Part shown: positions 1 through 13,452 of the stretch, piece after piece
Position numbering within the stretch: position 1 is the stretch's first letter
How the letters are laid out: every line of letters starts with the position of its first letter
Origin: Polysphondylium violaceum
Taxonomy: Eukaryota > Evosea > Eumycetozoa > Dictyosteliales > Dictyosteliaceae
Direction: 5' to 3'
DNA: 60,795 bases
Assembly: GCA_000277445.1 (NCBI GenBank)
Contig: AJWJ01000084.1
Location: 1-60,795, forward strand
Notes under the pieces: model-generated
Told to the model about the DNA's origin: nothing
Seen by the model: only the letters and a program-made list of their open reading frames with translations
Database searches by the model: none
Made by a program: the position numbers and the translations under genes

Positions 1-1546
1 AAAAATACATACCAGCCCTTCTTTTTTTTTTTTTTTTTTGTCGTCGTTCAAAAAAAAAAAATATCAATAAATGGAATCGGACCTAATTTTATTTTGCAAA
101 TATTGTTGGTCTTTTGTGATCAAAATAAAACCCTTAAAAGTCCAAACTAATGCTTTCTAGTACTTTTTTTTTAATTTAATTTGCAAATTAGGCAAGAGAC
201 GAAAGTCTGCCTCTACGTCAGGGTAAAGGATTAAAGCAGATATAATTCATCAAAAGAAGATTGATTGGGACGAAAATTTTCCCACCTTTTATGACAAGCG
301 AGGGCATAAGTTTTACTAAAAAAAAAAAAAAGGTTTTTTAAAGCATATTTTTTTTTATTAATTCAAAATATCAACAAAATTATTTCCGAAAGCGCGCCCA
401 TTCAGTGAATCGTAAAGAATTCAATACAAAAAACACATACTAAAAAAAAAGAGATCAGAGGCGAGATTTTTTTCCACACAAACTTTTCCAATTCAAAATT
501 GGGCAAAAATTGGGGAGGGCGAGTGGATAATGTGCATTGCGGTTGCGTCAATCTGTTCAAAATGAACGATGATTTTATGGAAAATCTTTTGTTGGGGAGA
601 GAGGGTTTTGGATCATAATGATTCTCATTAAAACTATAGATTTTAGGGGAATGATCCTTCAACGTAAACATTTTATTTTTATTTTTATTTTATTTTTTAT
701 TTCTTTAATCAAGAACCTCATCATCAAGTAAATCTTTTTTTTTTCTTTTCTCTTTTTTTTTTTTCCCTCTTAATATTGTATAGTACCGATTGAGTTGGTG
801 TTAGTGTGTTCAATTTTTTATTCGATCAGTACCCTGCACGCAAAAATAAATATAGACCCACCATACAAAACCACTCTCTATAGCCCAAAAAAGCAATAAT
901 AATAATAGTTTGTAATAATAATAATACTCAAATTACCATAATAATATTTTACTACTACATCATAGTAAAATAATAAATATATCACTACTCGCACGTGTAT
1001 TACCTTTTTTCTTTCTTGCTCTTATTCTTTTTTAGGCACTCATCTCTCAACATTGCCCAGGATCTATGACAGCTAAAGATATTTTTTTTTAATTTTTCAA
1101 AATTTTTTCACTTTTGCAACATCAGTATCATACCCGTGTATCAATAATAGAGTACCACCATCCATCTAATTTATATAATATATCCATATCCCTTCATCTT
1201 ATTAATTGTTGTAATAATAATTTCTTTTTATCATAAAAAAAGTCTATTATTAGAATCTTTTTATATTATTTTTTTTTTATTATTATTCTTTTTTTATATA
1301 TTTCGACCCTCCAACTCGCGCTCTATCCAAAAACGCACATCACTTTTTCTATTGTCTTTTTTTTATCATAAATGCAAAGGCCTTTTTTTAAAACAGTTTA
1401 AAAAAATCAAACATCTTTTTTTTACGCTCGCGTTGTAATTTTTTTCAATTTTCGCACAAAATATCTTTTTCTTTTCATTTTTTTTTTTACATTTTGACAG
1501 TTTTTGGTTTAAACCGGAAAACACAATTGGAACTCAAATATTGAAA
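1..1546. other. AT-rich intergenic / upstream region
   Basis: No gene is supported here. The stretch is dominated by A and T homopolymers with short GC-richer patches, for example around 180-290, 530-600 and 820-870. Dense T runs from 1240 to 1500 immediately precede the first gene and are typical of dictyostelid promoter and 5' leader DNA. A minus-strand open frame at 402-671 was considered and left out (see rejected items). Confidence 0.6.
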
Positions 1547-4356
1547 ATGGAAAACAGATATGACAACAACAATTTTATACAGCAACAGCAGCAGCAACAG
1601 CAACAGCAACAGCAAAAACAAAGTCGAAAAAATCAACAACATAAAAGAAATTTAGAGATAAATATAAATTCACCACCAGCTCCTCTTCCTCCAACAATGA
1701 CATATAGGAGAGATTATTATAGGCCTGCAGAGGAAGGAATTAATATACAACAACAACAACAACAACAACAGACATATCAACAACCTCAACCACAACAATA
1801 TCAAATTCATTCACAACCATCATCACCAACATCAAATCCAACAGTATTACCCCAATATCATCCTCAACCTATATATGTTGTTCCACCAAATCAATATTAC
1901 TCACCGCCGCATTCACCAACAGGGCACCATCCTTATCATCCAATCACAAGATCAAATAGTTATTCAAATATTCATTATTCAAGACATCCATCACCACACC
2001 AAATCCCTCATTCACAAGGTGGTTATCCACATTTTATTGACTCACCACGTTATAAATATCATGTCCCACCAAACACCATTGCGATAGAAGATTATAACTC
2101 CTATTACAATCATTTACAATCTACATTACCACCTCAAGTTCAAATTCAACCAAACAGAAATAATAGTCCTCAAATTCAACCGCCACAACCACAACAAATC
2201 CAAGTATCCAATTTACCACCACATCCTTATTATACACATTCAAATAAAGGAATTTCATTTTCAACATCAGCATTACCAGATTCCTTAATAAATAATAGTA
2301 GTAATAATAATAATTTAAATAATAGTAGTAGTCCTGTACAAAATTTTAATTCCAATCAACAACAAATACCTATCGGGAATAAATCACCAACTTTGGAAAA
2401 GGATATTATAAATGTTGACGAAAATAATAGTATTCATATTATAAACAACATTTATAAAAACAAAAACAATAGTAATTTTAATAATAATAGTCAGAATTCA
2501 AATGATGATTTGAATAATAGTAATGGTAGCATCAACAATTGTAATAATAGTAATTTAAACAATAGTAATAATAGTTTAAATAATAGTAATAGTAGTATTA
2601 GTTCAAATACTAATAATATTAATAATAGTAATAGTAATAATAATAGTAATCAAAATAACCCAAATAATAGTAATAATAATAGTAACACCAATAATAATAA
2701 TAATAATAATAATAGTAGTAATAATAATAATAATAATAACAATAATCCAAATGCATATCAATGTTCAATCTATACAAAATGTTGTTTATGTAATAGAGGA
2801 TCACCAAATATTTTAAAAGCACAAACTTGGGCAAATATTATGAGGGTTGTATTTTTTTGTTTAAAAACTTCATATCCTTCCAAAGATTTTTTTAACTTAA
2901 AACATGATGTTTATGGATTTATGTCATCACATTGGGATGTTTTATGTTTTGAAAAGAAAAGTATGATTTTTAATTTAATCTTTTATTTAAAAAATATTAA
3001 TATATCATCTTTATTTTTTTTTAGAATCTGATAATTGGCACAAACAAATTCAAGACATACTATCTCATTCAAAAGAATTATTTGAATCTGGGATGGAACA
3101 GTATCAACAAAATGGTTTTTGGAGATTAAAAGATATGTCTGATCCTTGGACAATTATTAAGCATTTTTCATCAAGAAAAAGAAATGGAAGTTTAAATAAT
3201 AATAATCAAAATAATCAAAATAATAATCAAAATAATCAAAATAATAATCAAAATAATAATAATCGAATTAGTCAAAGTAATAGCTATGATAATTTAATAT
3301 TTGATAGTAATAATAATAATAATCAAAATAATAATAATAATAATTATAATAATAATAGTAATAATAATTTATTAAATTTAAATTTTAATAATGTATCACC
3401 TAGAAGTAATAATAATTCACCTAGAAATGTATCACCAAGATTGATAAGTTCAAGTGCAAATAGTTCTAGATCAAATTCACCTAGAGTAGTAGAATTATCA
3501 ACACAACAACATCAACAAATAACATCACCATCACCTTTAAATGGTACTTTAAGAGTAGCACCAGCTCTAAATAGGATTAATGTAACAATACCAAATTCCG
3601 ATAGTTCCATTTCTTCACCTAGAATTAATGAAGTGGAAAAATTGTTTTCAATCTCTTCAATTACAGATACCGAGGAAAATTTCTTGACAGAAAGATACTC
3701 TAAAAAAACAAGAAATGGTATATATTATTATTATTATTATTATTATTATTGATACCTATACTAATATCTTTAATTAAAAATTAGAAAATATTGATCATTC
3801 AACTCTTCAATTAGTAGTTGAAAATGAAAATATTGATAATAATAGTTTTGTCACTAATGAAATAGTAGAAAATAGTAATATTAATAATAACAACAACAAT
3901 AATAATAGTAATAATAATAATAATAACAAAAGTAATAGTAATAAAAAATATCACATCGATCAAGAAAAGTGGAACTCTTTGTTAAAAGGATTCATGGGAT
4001 TCAACACTTTGCCAAATAAGGATTCACCCCACTCACCTCAGTCACCAGTTTCTCTTCCCTCTCCTCATTCACCAAATTTAACTCATCTTCAAAATCATTA
4101 CAAGAAAAGAAGTTTTAGTGATTCATCTTTCAGCTCTCCACCAATATCAGCTTCATCACTCAATTCCATTGTTGCTGTAACAAATAGTGAAAGTAATAGT
4201 AGTTTAGGTTCACCAATAACTATAGAAACAAATAGTTCTCGTCCTTCTACACCCAAAGGTGAGGTGAATGTAATCAACAAAAGTAATATTAGTAATAACA
4301 ACAATAACTATAAAGGTTATGTTAATTTTGTATCACCGAGAGACAATATTCAATAG
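1547..4356 (+). CDS. Asn/Gln-rich protein with a forkhead-like (winged-helix) core
   Basis: I model three exons, 1547-2960, 3025-3717 and 3785-4356 (892 aa), with GT/AG borders that keep the frame. An in-frame TTG lies just upstream, but the first ATG is at 1547 after an A-rich leader. Residues 1-400 are Gln runs, then Pro/His/Ser-rich sequence, then Asn/Ser runs. A conserved-looking core at about residues 405-515 starts with a Cys cluster (CCLCNRGSP) and continues with FFNLKHDVYGFM, NWHKQIQDILSHSKELFESG and GFWRLKDMSDPW. The spacing of W..I...LSH..F...G..W.L is like the recognition helix and wing of forkhead domains. The tail is Asn/Ser/Pro-rich with repeated SPR motifs. A DNA-binding role is my inference; no precise family is recognised. 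Confidence 0.8.
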
Positions 4357-4546
4357 AATCTATTCTTAATAAAACATCATTATGTGTACAGACCTTAACT
4401 CCCCCATATTACTCTAATTTTCTTGTGGATCTAGAAATCAAGATTTACTATTTTTTTTTTCCTTTTTTTTTTTTCTCAATTTTATTTTTTTTAATCAATA
4501 TCATAAAGTTTTTGAACAAACATTATTTAATTTACTCTCATTAAAA

Positions 4547-6670
4547 ATGACTAAAAAGAAAGCATCAAAGAATAACAATAACAATAATAACAATAGTAAT
4601 GATTTTGATGAAGAATTTGATAGTGGAGAATGGATTAATATTCCAACCAAAGAGCAGAGACAACAAGAAAACAATGAAAAGAGATTGAAAAAGAAGGAAG
4701 AGTTGCAAAAAAAGAGAGATGTTGAACTAAAGGAACATCAAGAGAAACAAAAGAGAATTGAACAGTTGTTTAATGAATCATCAAAAGCCTTTAGTGGTGG
4801 TAAAAATAAATCAACACCATGGGGATTACTTGATGAAGATGTCGATGATTTTGAACAAAGCAATCAACATGCACCAAAGAAATCAACAAAACAACAAGCT
4901 GTTGACCCAAATAAAGGTTTTCATTATGGTGCAATTAATATTGAAAACAAACAAAAAAAGAAAAAGTTGACCAATAGTAATAACAACTCTCCCAAAATAA
5001 TATCAAGTACACCAAAAGTCTCTTTAGAGAAAGCAATTGAGAGTGTATTTATTTATTCTATATCTAATATTTTTATATCTAGTACTAATACATCTATTAT
5101 ATCTAGTTTAATTTTAAAAATTATTATAATCTTTTAGATAGTTTAGAGAAAAAGTATCCCTCTGTTACAGATTTACAAATAAAGTATATTGCAGAGTGTT
5201 TAGAAGAGCATTTTGGAAATGTTGAAAGTGATACAGCTATCTTTGATTCTAGAGTAGATTATTTAGAGAAATTTGATGATAAATTTAAAGATGAAACTAA
5301 AAAGTTTTTTAAATCTAAACCAATTTCAAATATTCTTCCAACTGCTTTATTCTTAATTCATAATATTCTTTCAATTTTAAGAAAAGGTAAAAAGTTACTA
5401 TTATAAAGTTTTTATATATCTAATTATTAATATTAATAATTTTAAAAGATAAGGAAGCAATTAATACTACTGGAGTTGGATTAGAAATTTTATTACAATT
5501 AATATTTAGATATTTTCCAGAAACTTTATTGAATGGTGTATCATCATTTAAATCAATGAATATTCAATCATTGAAACCAAATGTTATTTCATTATTCTTT
5601 TGGTTCTTTATTCAACCAATTAATCCCCATATTTCATTATCAAGTAAGTTTTTTTACTTTTTTAATGATTTCTCTTTTATTAATATATATATATTATAAA
5701 TTAGTTTGGTTACAACTTATTTTCCCAGTTTTATATAAAAACAAACTTAATGATCAAGTATTATCTTTATTTTCTAAATTTTCTGATCTAGTTGTAAATA
5801 ATGAGTAGGTATATATATTAATTATATATATTAATAGTTTTATAACATTTATTAATTATAAATTTTCTAAATTTAGAAAATTAACAAATTCATCAAATAA
5901 AGATTTTGTTGATTCCAATGTTATTTCAAATACATTACAAGATTATATTTTAACAGAATCACTTTCAAAAATTCCATCTGGTGATGGTGTAAAATATTCT
6001 CATATTCTTTATGATTTGGATAAATTATTCCCTTCTCATAAAATTCCATCCGATTACTTTTATGTACTTTTAGTAAATGCAGCTCTTCCAATTGAACAAA
6101 CTAGAACAAATGTATGTATTTTTTATTATTTTATTATTTTTAAAATACTAATATATTGTAATCTATAGATTTTATTTAATATTATAAATTGTATTAAAAT
6201 GGATAAGAATTGTATCAATTACCTAAAGAATGGATACAAGGATAATATTGCACAAGTTAATAATATTCTCTTGTATACATTATTAAAATGGAGCCATATA
6301 TCAGATTCCAAGATTAGTAAAGAGTCTATTTACAATCTTGCCATCTATTGCAAAGAATACAATGAACAAGTGTTGGGTAAATTAAATCAAGGTAAATTAA
6401 AAACAAAAGTAAATATTAAAGAAGTTGAAATGGCAAATATTACTTGTAATGTAAGTATTTAAATTGAAAATTTTTTATACAAAATTTTAATATTAACAAT
6501 TACTACTATAGAGTGTAATTAAAAGTTTCAAGAGTAATAAAGTGCTCAAATATACCATTTATTTTATCTTGCTTCCAATTCTAGCCGGAGCAGGTTATTT
6601 AGCTAGACAAGTTGTATGCGAAGAATATACTAGCCATCTAGGTCAAAAGGCTGTAGAATATCTTTGTTAA
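4547..6670 (+). CDS. TMEM214-like ER membrane protein (DUF2359)
   Basis: Seven exons fit: 4547-5042, 5138-5386, 5449-5643, 5705-5804, 5877-6111, 6169-6450 and 6512-6670 (571 aa). The donor at 5043 is chosen because the neighbouring GT at 5045 leads to a stop. The N-terminus is charged (Asn run, SGEWINIP, then Lys/Glu coiled coil to about residue 80). The middle is helical, with SLEKKYPSVTDLQIKYIAECL, a TTGVGLEILLQLIFRYFPE segment and WLQLIFPVLYKNKL, which match the TMEM214 family. One hydrophobic span (YTIYFILLPILAGAGYLA) lies near the C-terminus. In animals TMEM214 is an ER protein that anchors procaspase-4; that function is not implied for an amoeba. Only 190 bp separate it from the preceding gene on the same strand. 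Confidence 0.75.
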
Positions 6671-7346
6671 ATACAACACCACACATTTGATGTGATAAAC
6701 CTCTCAAAGAGAAGTGTATTACTCTAATTCTTTAGAGAAAAGATTTAATTTCTCAAATCAAACATACTCTATTTCTTTAATAGAATAAATCCTTTTTTTT
6801 CAAAGAAAAAAGTTGTGTGGCCAACCCCACACACCACAATGGGTTAGTCTTTTTTTTTTTGTTATTTGACTTTGGTCAACATTCACCTTGTATCCTCTAG
6901 AAGACAATTCAACTCTTATAGAGGTGTATAATGATTAAAAAGTCACTGTTTTAGTATTAATTGTCTTTTTTTTATGAATTTTACGACTAATATAAATCAG
7001 GTATCAAAGATAAAGAGACTATCACACACCAAAAATATCTTTTGTCATAAAAAAATTTTAAAATTTTTAGAATTTTTTTTTTTTTTTACACTATTTATTT
7101 GATTACTCTGTGATTAGAACAGAGAACTAGGAGTAGTAGAGTAGATACGCGCATTTATATCTAATACCAGAGTATTGATAGATATTACATACTAGATACA
7201 TCATATTATACGAGTGATTAGTAGTCTTTAAACACACAACAACATCAGCGGAGATAATCACATACACATACCCAATCAATACAACAATCAATACACACGC
7301 GCACACACAGACTATCTAGATATATAGATAGTATCCAATCAGATAA
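6671..7346. other. Intergenic region with two small hairpins
   Basis: This 676-bp stretch holds no gene. It contains a perfect 6-bp inverted repeat GTGTGG/CCACAC (6815-6832) followed shortly by a T run (about 6850), and CTCTAA/TTAGAG near 6722-6737. These could be 3' processing or termination signals of the upstream gene. From 7080 on, T runs and CA-rich sequence look like the promoter and leader of the next gene. Confidence 0.4.
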
Positions 7347-10300
7347 ATGTCACTTAAAATAGGAGTTTGTTCATCGATAAAGATAGCCAACACTGCTAGT
7401 ACTACCTATCATTCACCAGCATCGGCATCTATTAGTGGTGGACAACACAATCAGTACAATCACCAATATAGTCAAAATGCACATCATGCAGGATCAAGTC
7501 AAGGTCAAGATGGTCAAGATGGTAATTCTACCGGTATCACTATATCACAAACCAACAGCAACGTAAACATTGGCGATCAAATGGCACCCGTTTCAAACAA
7601 CATTGTGTTGATTGGTGGTGTTGGCAGTACAATCAATTCATCAGATTCCATTGGATCATCGTTGTCATCCAATCTATCATCACTTCAATACACACCCTCT
7701 GCCTCACCCTCGGTAGGAATGGGTCCTAGCCAACAATCATATTACACACAATCTATCATTCAATCCAATCTTCAAGCAAATCAAATTATATTCAACACTG
7801 TTTGTTTTCATCCAAAATCACCAATCATGTATGCAGCCATTAGAAATGAAATTTATTGTATGTTTTATATATATCTTGGATATCTCTATTTATTATACTT
7901 ATTAACTCTACTTTACATTTTATCTTAGTTTATGATTTTATATCAAATAGTGTTGTAGGAAAGTTATATGTAGATCATAATGAAACAATTAAACATTTAG
8001 CAGCAGTTACAACTTCAAGCAATACAGTATTATTGTTGGGCCTAACAGAGGTTGGTGTCGCATATCTATGGGATCCAGAGACAAATAAACTTTTAAAGAT
8101 TGTACCACAAATCAAAGAGTTTGATACAAGAACCATCACTGCCAAATGTATAGCACCCAATAAGCCTACTATTTATTTTTCAAAATTAAATTCTAAAGAT
8201 ATAGTTGGTAATGTATAATGTTATATATTATATATATATATTAATATTACTATATACTAATATGATAACTTTAATTCTTTTTAGTTGTTGACTTTAAAAC
8301 ATTACCATATAAATTAAAAGGACATAAAAAACCAATCTCATCAATAGCTCATCATCCAACCAAATCATTATTGGCATCTTGTAGTAATGATGGATCATTA
8401 AAGATTTGGGAAACTAGAACACAAATGTCGTATCCTAGTAGTTTTGAAGATTTTGCATCCTATGAAAACTCTAGAAACATTGAACATTCTTCAAATTTCT
8501 TTTTAGCCTTTGAATCTCTGACTGGTAAATACATGATTATGGTTGGTTCATCTGGTTTAACTTTAGTTTATGGTGATCTAAGTTCAAATAATCCTCAAGA
8601 AATTATTGCAAAGTAAGGATAAACTTATTTAATAAGAGATAGTAATAGTAGTATTAATACTAATGCTTTTATAAAACATAATAGTGGATTTATATGTAAA
8701 GGTAATACAATTATGTCTGTACAACATCATCCACATTTAGCAGTATTTCTAGTGTTATCAATTACACCAGCAGGTAATGAAGAGATTACATGTTGGGAAG
8801 TGAATATATCCAACAAGTCAATTGTACCATCATCATTAATACCAACATTTATACCGGAAACCAATGATCCATTTAGTTATTTACCCAAAAACTCTAAGCC
8901 TTTATCAGTACCCAAACTCACAGCCACCCATCTTGTTTTACATCCAACCAAAAACTATATGACACTTCAATGGGAAGTATCGCCTACCTTTAATGTATCA
9001 ATATCACCCCTCGCACCAAACCTCAACAGCCAAAGCTTTGCGTCCGTAAGACATGTATATCAACAAATCTACTCTATCAATTCATTTGATTCACTCAACC
9101 ACTCATTCCCACTCGTCTCCAATGTGCCCATCCCCATGGGTTTCTTTTTCCAACCCGACGGCACATTCAACTATCCAACAGAGATCACCTTTTTTGATGG
9201 AACCTATGTAAAGTGCTACTATCCACTCAACGGCACCACAAAAAAGCTTATCGAGCAACCTGTCATCAACAACAATGCCGACGAGATCACCAAGCCTAAA
9301 AAGTTTTTATACAATGAAGAGTTGCAATTGTTTGCCCTCATCTATGACAGCCACTCGCTCACCACCCAGACTCAGTTGAGCAAGTACACCATCTCTGACA
9401 TTCACGGAAGCTTTTCTCAACAAGGCGACGGCGTCGACTGTGTGTTTATGAATGGCAACTCGGCCGTTGGCCACCAGATTCTCATATTGGGCTTTGACGG
9501 CAAGTTAGCCAAAGTCGCCAATGTGACCAAACAGGGCATGTCGGCCTTTAAAAACCACACACTCACCCCAAAGATCACCTCTGTGCATCAAACCCCTCTT
9601 CAAGATGGCCGTGTTGTACTATACTTTTCACAAGAAAAGGCTTGCTTGTATTATTCCAAAAACCTAAAACCCGAGTTTAAAGACAACTATGCCGTTGACT
9701 GTTCCTCTGATTCTCCATCGCTCCACCTCTATCCCAACGAAAGGGTGTTTAAAGTCGAGTGGCAATCCGACACTCTTAAATCGGGTCAAAACATTTGCGC
9801 CATTCTCACAGATCATCGTATCATGATTACCAATGCTCAGCTCAAGATCATCAACCAGATATCGGTGCCTCCCAACCACAAGTCCAACAATGCCTACTTT
9901 CACAGCATCTTTTGGCTCGAATGGACTCTCTTATACACCACTCCCACCCATCTCATGTACACAACGCTCCAAAACAACATCCCACCCAGACCCATCACCA
10001 CCCTCTCCATTTCACCCATCATCTTGTCAACCATCTTGCCCGACCGTATGATTTTCGGCTACCAAGGTCAACAAGTACCCGGTCGTAATGAGACATCTGT
10101 TCGTTGTCAGGCCGTAGGATTGCTCGAGTGTTTAATCTTTGGTGTACTCTCCTTGCCTCCATTTATCCAATTTGGTGAAAAGAAATTTATTAGCTCTTGT
10201 CTTCAAAATGTCGTTTCCAAATTTGACTATAAAAGACTAAGTAGATCAGTGTTGGACAAGTTGAGAGAAAAGTCTTTTATTGACTTGGCCTACTCATTGG

Positions 10301-11328
10301 CCAATGAGATGCATTCATCACAAAGCAAACAAACCCTTTTGGATAAATTCAAGTTGGCCTGGACTTCCAAACAATACAGCGATGCCAACAAACATCTCTC
10401 TGAAGAGTTTGCTAGAATGCTTGCACTCAAGTCACCCACCGACACAGAGAAGCGACAACTTGCCAAGCTCAAAGAAAACATGCGAGACTTTGGTAGAGAG
10501 TGCATGAATGCCGGCCACTACACCTTGGCCAAAGAGTGCTTTACCAAGTTGCAAGAAAATGTATATCTACTCCAAATATCTATCCTTTTAAATGACCGTG
10601 ACAGCGTTATTTCCATTCGTTCCGACGCCGAATCCAAGGGCGATATTGTGCTCTTGGCTGCCGCCGACAAGTATCTCGCTAAAAGGGCCTCGGCCAATAA
10701 AGTCAATCCACCCGTGGTCAAAATTCTCCCTTGGGAGCCCACCCCCACCATCAATTTGGGTATCAAAGTTGGCGTCGATTATTTGGCACCCATCAATTTA
10801 AATTCCATCACTCGATACTATCCAATCTCGATGCCATTCTCTGGTGCAGCCCCATCACTCAATAACCAACGTCACAAACTCCGTGCACCCGACGAGTTGT
10901 GGCCACCCCAAGACTATAAATACTCTGTGGCTCTCTCTCCTCCCCGTACCCTTATGTCTTTGGTTGCCAATCGTCTCTCTACCAAATCTCACATGTCCTC
11001 TACTCAAACACTCCGTCGTTCTCCATCTGCTGAAAATGTCCTCAAAGTCGGTAAAGATTTCCCAATCAAAATGGGTGCCAATATTGAAGAGTACGACTAT
11101 GACGACGATTCTTCAGATGATTCAGGTGCCGATGCCGACGTTGATAGTGAAACTGAAGAAGATCTTGTTATCGTTACAAAATCACTTGAACAACAAATTC
11201 TTGTTGTAGTAGAAAATAATCAAGAAATTATTAATAATAATCAAGATAGTAATCAAAATAATATTGATTCAAGTAACTCATCGACTCCTTCAACAAACTC
11301 CATTACCGGTGGTGAACAAGATAATTAA
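7347..11328 (+). CDS. TSET complex subunit, TTRAY / TWD40-2-like WD40 protein
   Basis: Four exons: 7347-7857, 7929-8207, 8285-8612 and 8685-11328 (1253 aa). TSET is an ancient coat-like adaptor complex at the plasma membrane; its TTRAY subunits have two beta-propellers followed by an alpha-solenoid. The N-terminal 150 residues are Ser/Gln/Asn-rich. WD-type repeats follow (SIAHHPTKSLLASCSNDG, then SLKIWETR). Later segments line up with plant TWD40-2 as I remember it: VEWQSDTLKSGQ..AILTDHRIMI, ILPDRMIFGYQ, and AVGLLECLIFGVLSLPP leading into a helical solenoid (about residues 850-1100). The C-terminus is acidic and Asn-rich, unlike the plant protein. The last exon is strikingly GC-rich between about 9000 and 11080. 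It converges on the next gene with only 134 bp between stops. The alternative is a generic WD40 coat protein; family assignment is from memory, not a search. Confidence 0.7.
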
Positions 11329-11462
11329 TACCAAATAATAATAATTTAAAAAATAATAAAAAGTTGTGTAACCATAGTTTTTAGCAAACAATAAACATAC
11401 TACTACTTTAATTTCTATATATAAAGGATGGTGATGAATGATAATAGTTTATTTATTTTATT

Positions 11463-13452
11463 TTATAAAATACTTGTTTCACTATTACTTGAAAGACTTC
11501 TGGTGTTTGCAAAACTATGTCTTCTATTTGAGGATTCACTATTACGAGCGGCTCTACTAATAATGGGTGTAGAGTGATTACTTACACTACTATTATTATC
11601 ATTAAAATCAACAGATATGCTTCTAGTATACTCGTTTTCTGAACTCTGATCATCATTGTTTGTCATGTCAACAATTATTCCTTGATCGCTATCATAGGTA
11701 TTTATACTATCACTATTTCTATAATAAACACTATTATTTTCATTGTGATGTTGATATTGATGATGATTAATATGTTGACGATGAGTATTGTTTATATTAC
11801 TACTATTACTAATACTATTTCGTAGTTGGTGTTGATTATTATTAATAATATTATTATTACTATTATTCTCAATAAAACTATGTTGTTGTTGATGATATTG
11901 AGGATATTGGTTATAGATATCCATTTCTATACTATTTGGATCATATGGCTCATTATTGCCAATAATCATATTATTATTAACAATATTATTATTGTTATTA
12001 TTATGAATATTATTATTATTATTATTATTACCAATTGTACTACAACTACTACTACTACTCATAGCACTATCACCTTGATTAGAGTTTATCTTTTCAGGGA
12101 CATTAAATTTTTTCATCTTTACCAATATCCAAAGTTGTATTAAAAATATTATAGATGAAATAAGTCCCAATATTAAAAATACAATTCCTAGCTTTCTTTG
12201 CATTTCCTAAATTTATTATTATTATTATTGTTAATATTATAATAATATTAAAAAATATATATATATTATATTTATATTTACATAAGTCATTGCAAAAGAA
12301 AGTGAGCCACCAGTTAAATTACCGGCAAGTAAATAAGGATCTTGAAAATATTTAATTCTTATTACTCTATTGGTTAAACTAAATGTAATTGGTGTTGTTC
12401 CATTTGTTTGTATTAATGTATAACTTTGTGATTAAAAAATATATATTAGTAAAAAAGATATACTAGATATACTATATATTATAGATAAATAATTACTTAA
12501 ATAATGAGCCACCATATACACAGGGCTCTAAAATGATTCTAGAATCTTGAAATACAAAACAAGCATTATCAAATATATGATAATCTGTGTAAACACTACT
12601 ACTGTATTCCATATCAAGGTTTGAGGAGTTTAATTGTTGTGAGTATTTGGATATCTCTTGACCAGGTTGTTTGAATAAATCAAACTTTATACTAGTTACA
12701 AATTGAATTTCAGGAGACTTGTTTAAATTCTTTTCATAGAGATACAGCTGTATGGGATTCGATGTGAAATTCTCGTTTGGCTGTAAAGTAAATTGTAGTT
12801 GTTGTGGTTGTGTTTTTGATGCAATGTCTGCTAGGTTTACTATATATACAAGAGGTTGATACATTTTAATCATTTCACTAGATGGAAAAGTAATGCTCTC
12901 TGAATTTACCGATGATGTAAATTCTACATATTTTTGAAATGGTATTTTATCTTCTATTGTATCTGTTATTGAAGATGCTGAATATGCTTCATCTTCATTA
13001 TTATTATTAGATGTTGATGTTGATGATATTGATTCTGAAGAGGTTTGTAATGCTGGTGGTGGGATATTGAAATCAATACTATTTGATGAACCTTCAATCC
13101 CCTGTTTATGTTGTTGCTGCTGCTCTGCATCTGGTCTTTCTAGTATACCAGTTTCATTTGCAAATAAAAAATACCGATAATCTAAGAAATCTAGTCTATA
13201 AGTCTCTGTCCATCGCTATAGAGATGATATCAAGATTATTATTAGTATGCATATCCTATAGAGTGACAATAACAATAATAAATTACATACTCTAACATGT
13301 GAATTATAATTTTGAAGAGCAGAAATTTTAACAATGATAATAGAGGTATCAAACATTGCAAATGCTGTGATGATAAGAGTAGGTGCAATAATGCCTACAC
13401 AACAACTCAAAATCAATAGTATTCTCCATTGTTTTGTTGTTTTAAGGATCAT
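11463..13452 (-). CDS. Two-span membrane protein with large lumenal/extracellular domain, unrecognised
   Basis: Four exons on the minus strand: 13452-13291, 13215-12497, 12423-12282 and 12206-11463 (588 aa); all junctions keep frame. An N-terminal hydrophobic segment (ILLILSCCVGIIAPTLIITAFAMF in two parts, about residues 10-33) is a signal anchor. A domain of about 300 residues follows, beginning RWTETYRLDFLDYRYF and containing potential N-glycosylation sites (NFTS, NGTT, NLTG). A second span (LGIVFLILGLISSIIFLIQL) lies near residue 350. The tail is about 210 residues rich in Asn, His and Ser, presumably cytoplasmic. The topology recalls CDC50-like or TMEM-family proteins, but I see no diagnostic motif and assign no function. 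Confidence 0.75.

Noticed and set aside
402-671. Minus-strand open frame of 89 codons with an ATG
   Set aside because: No domain, no splice partner and no similarity I recognise; it may be real, but nothing beyond openness supports it.
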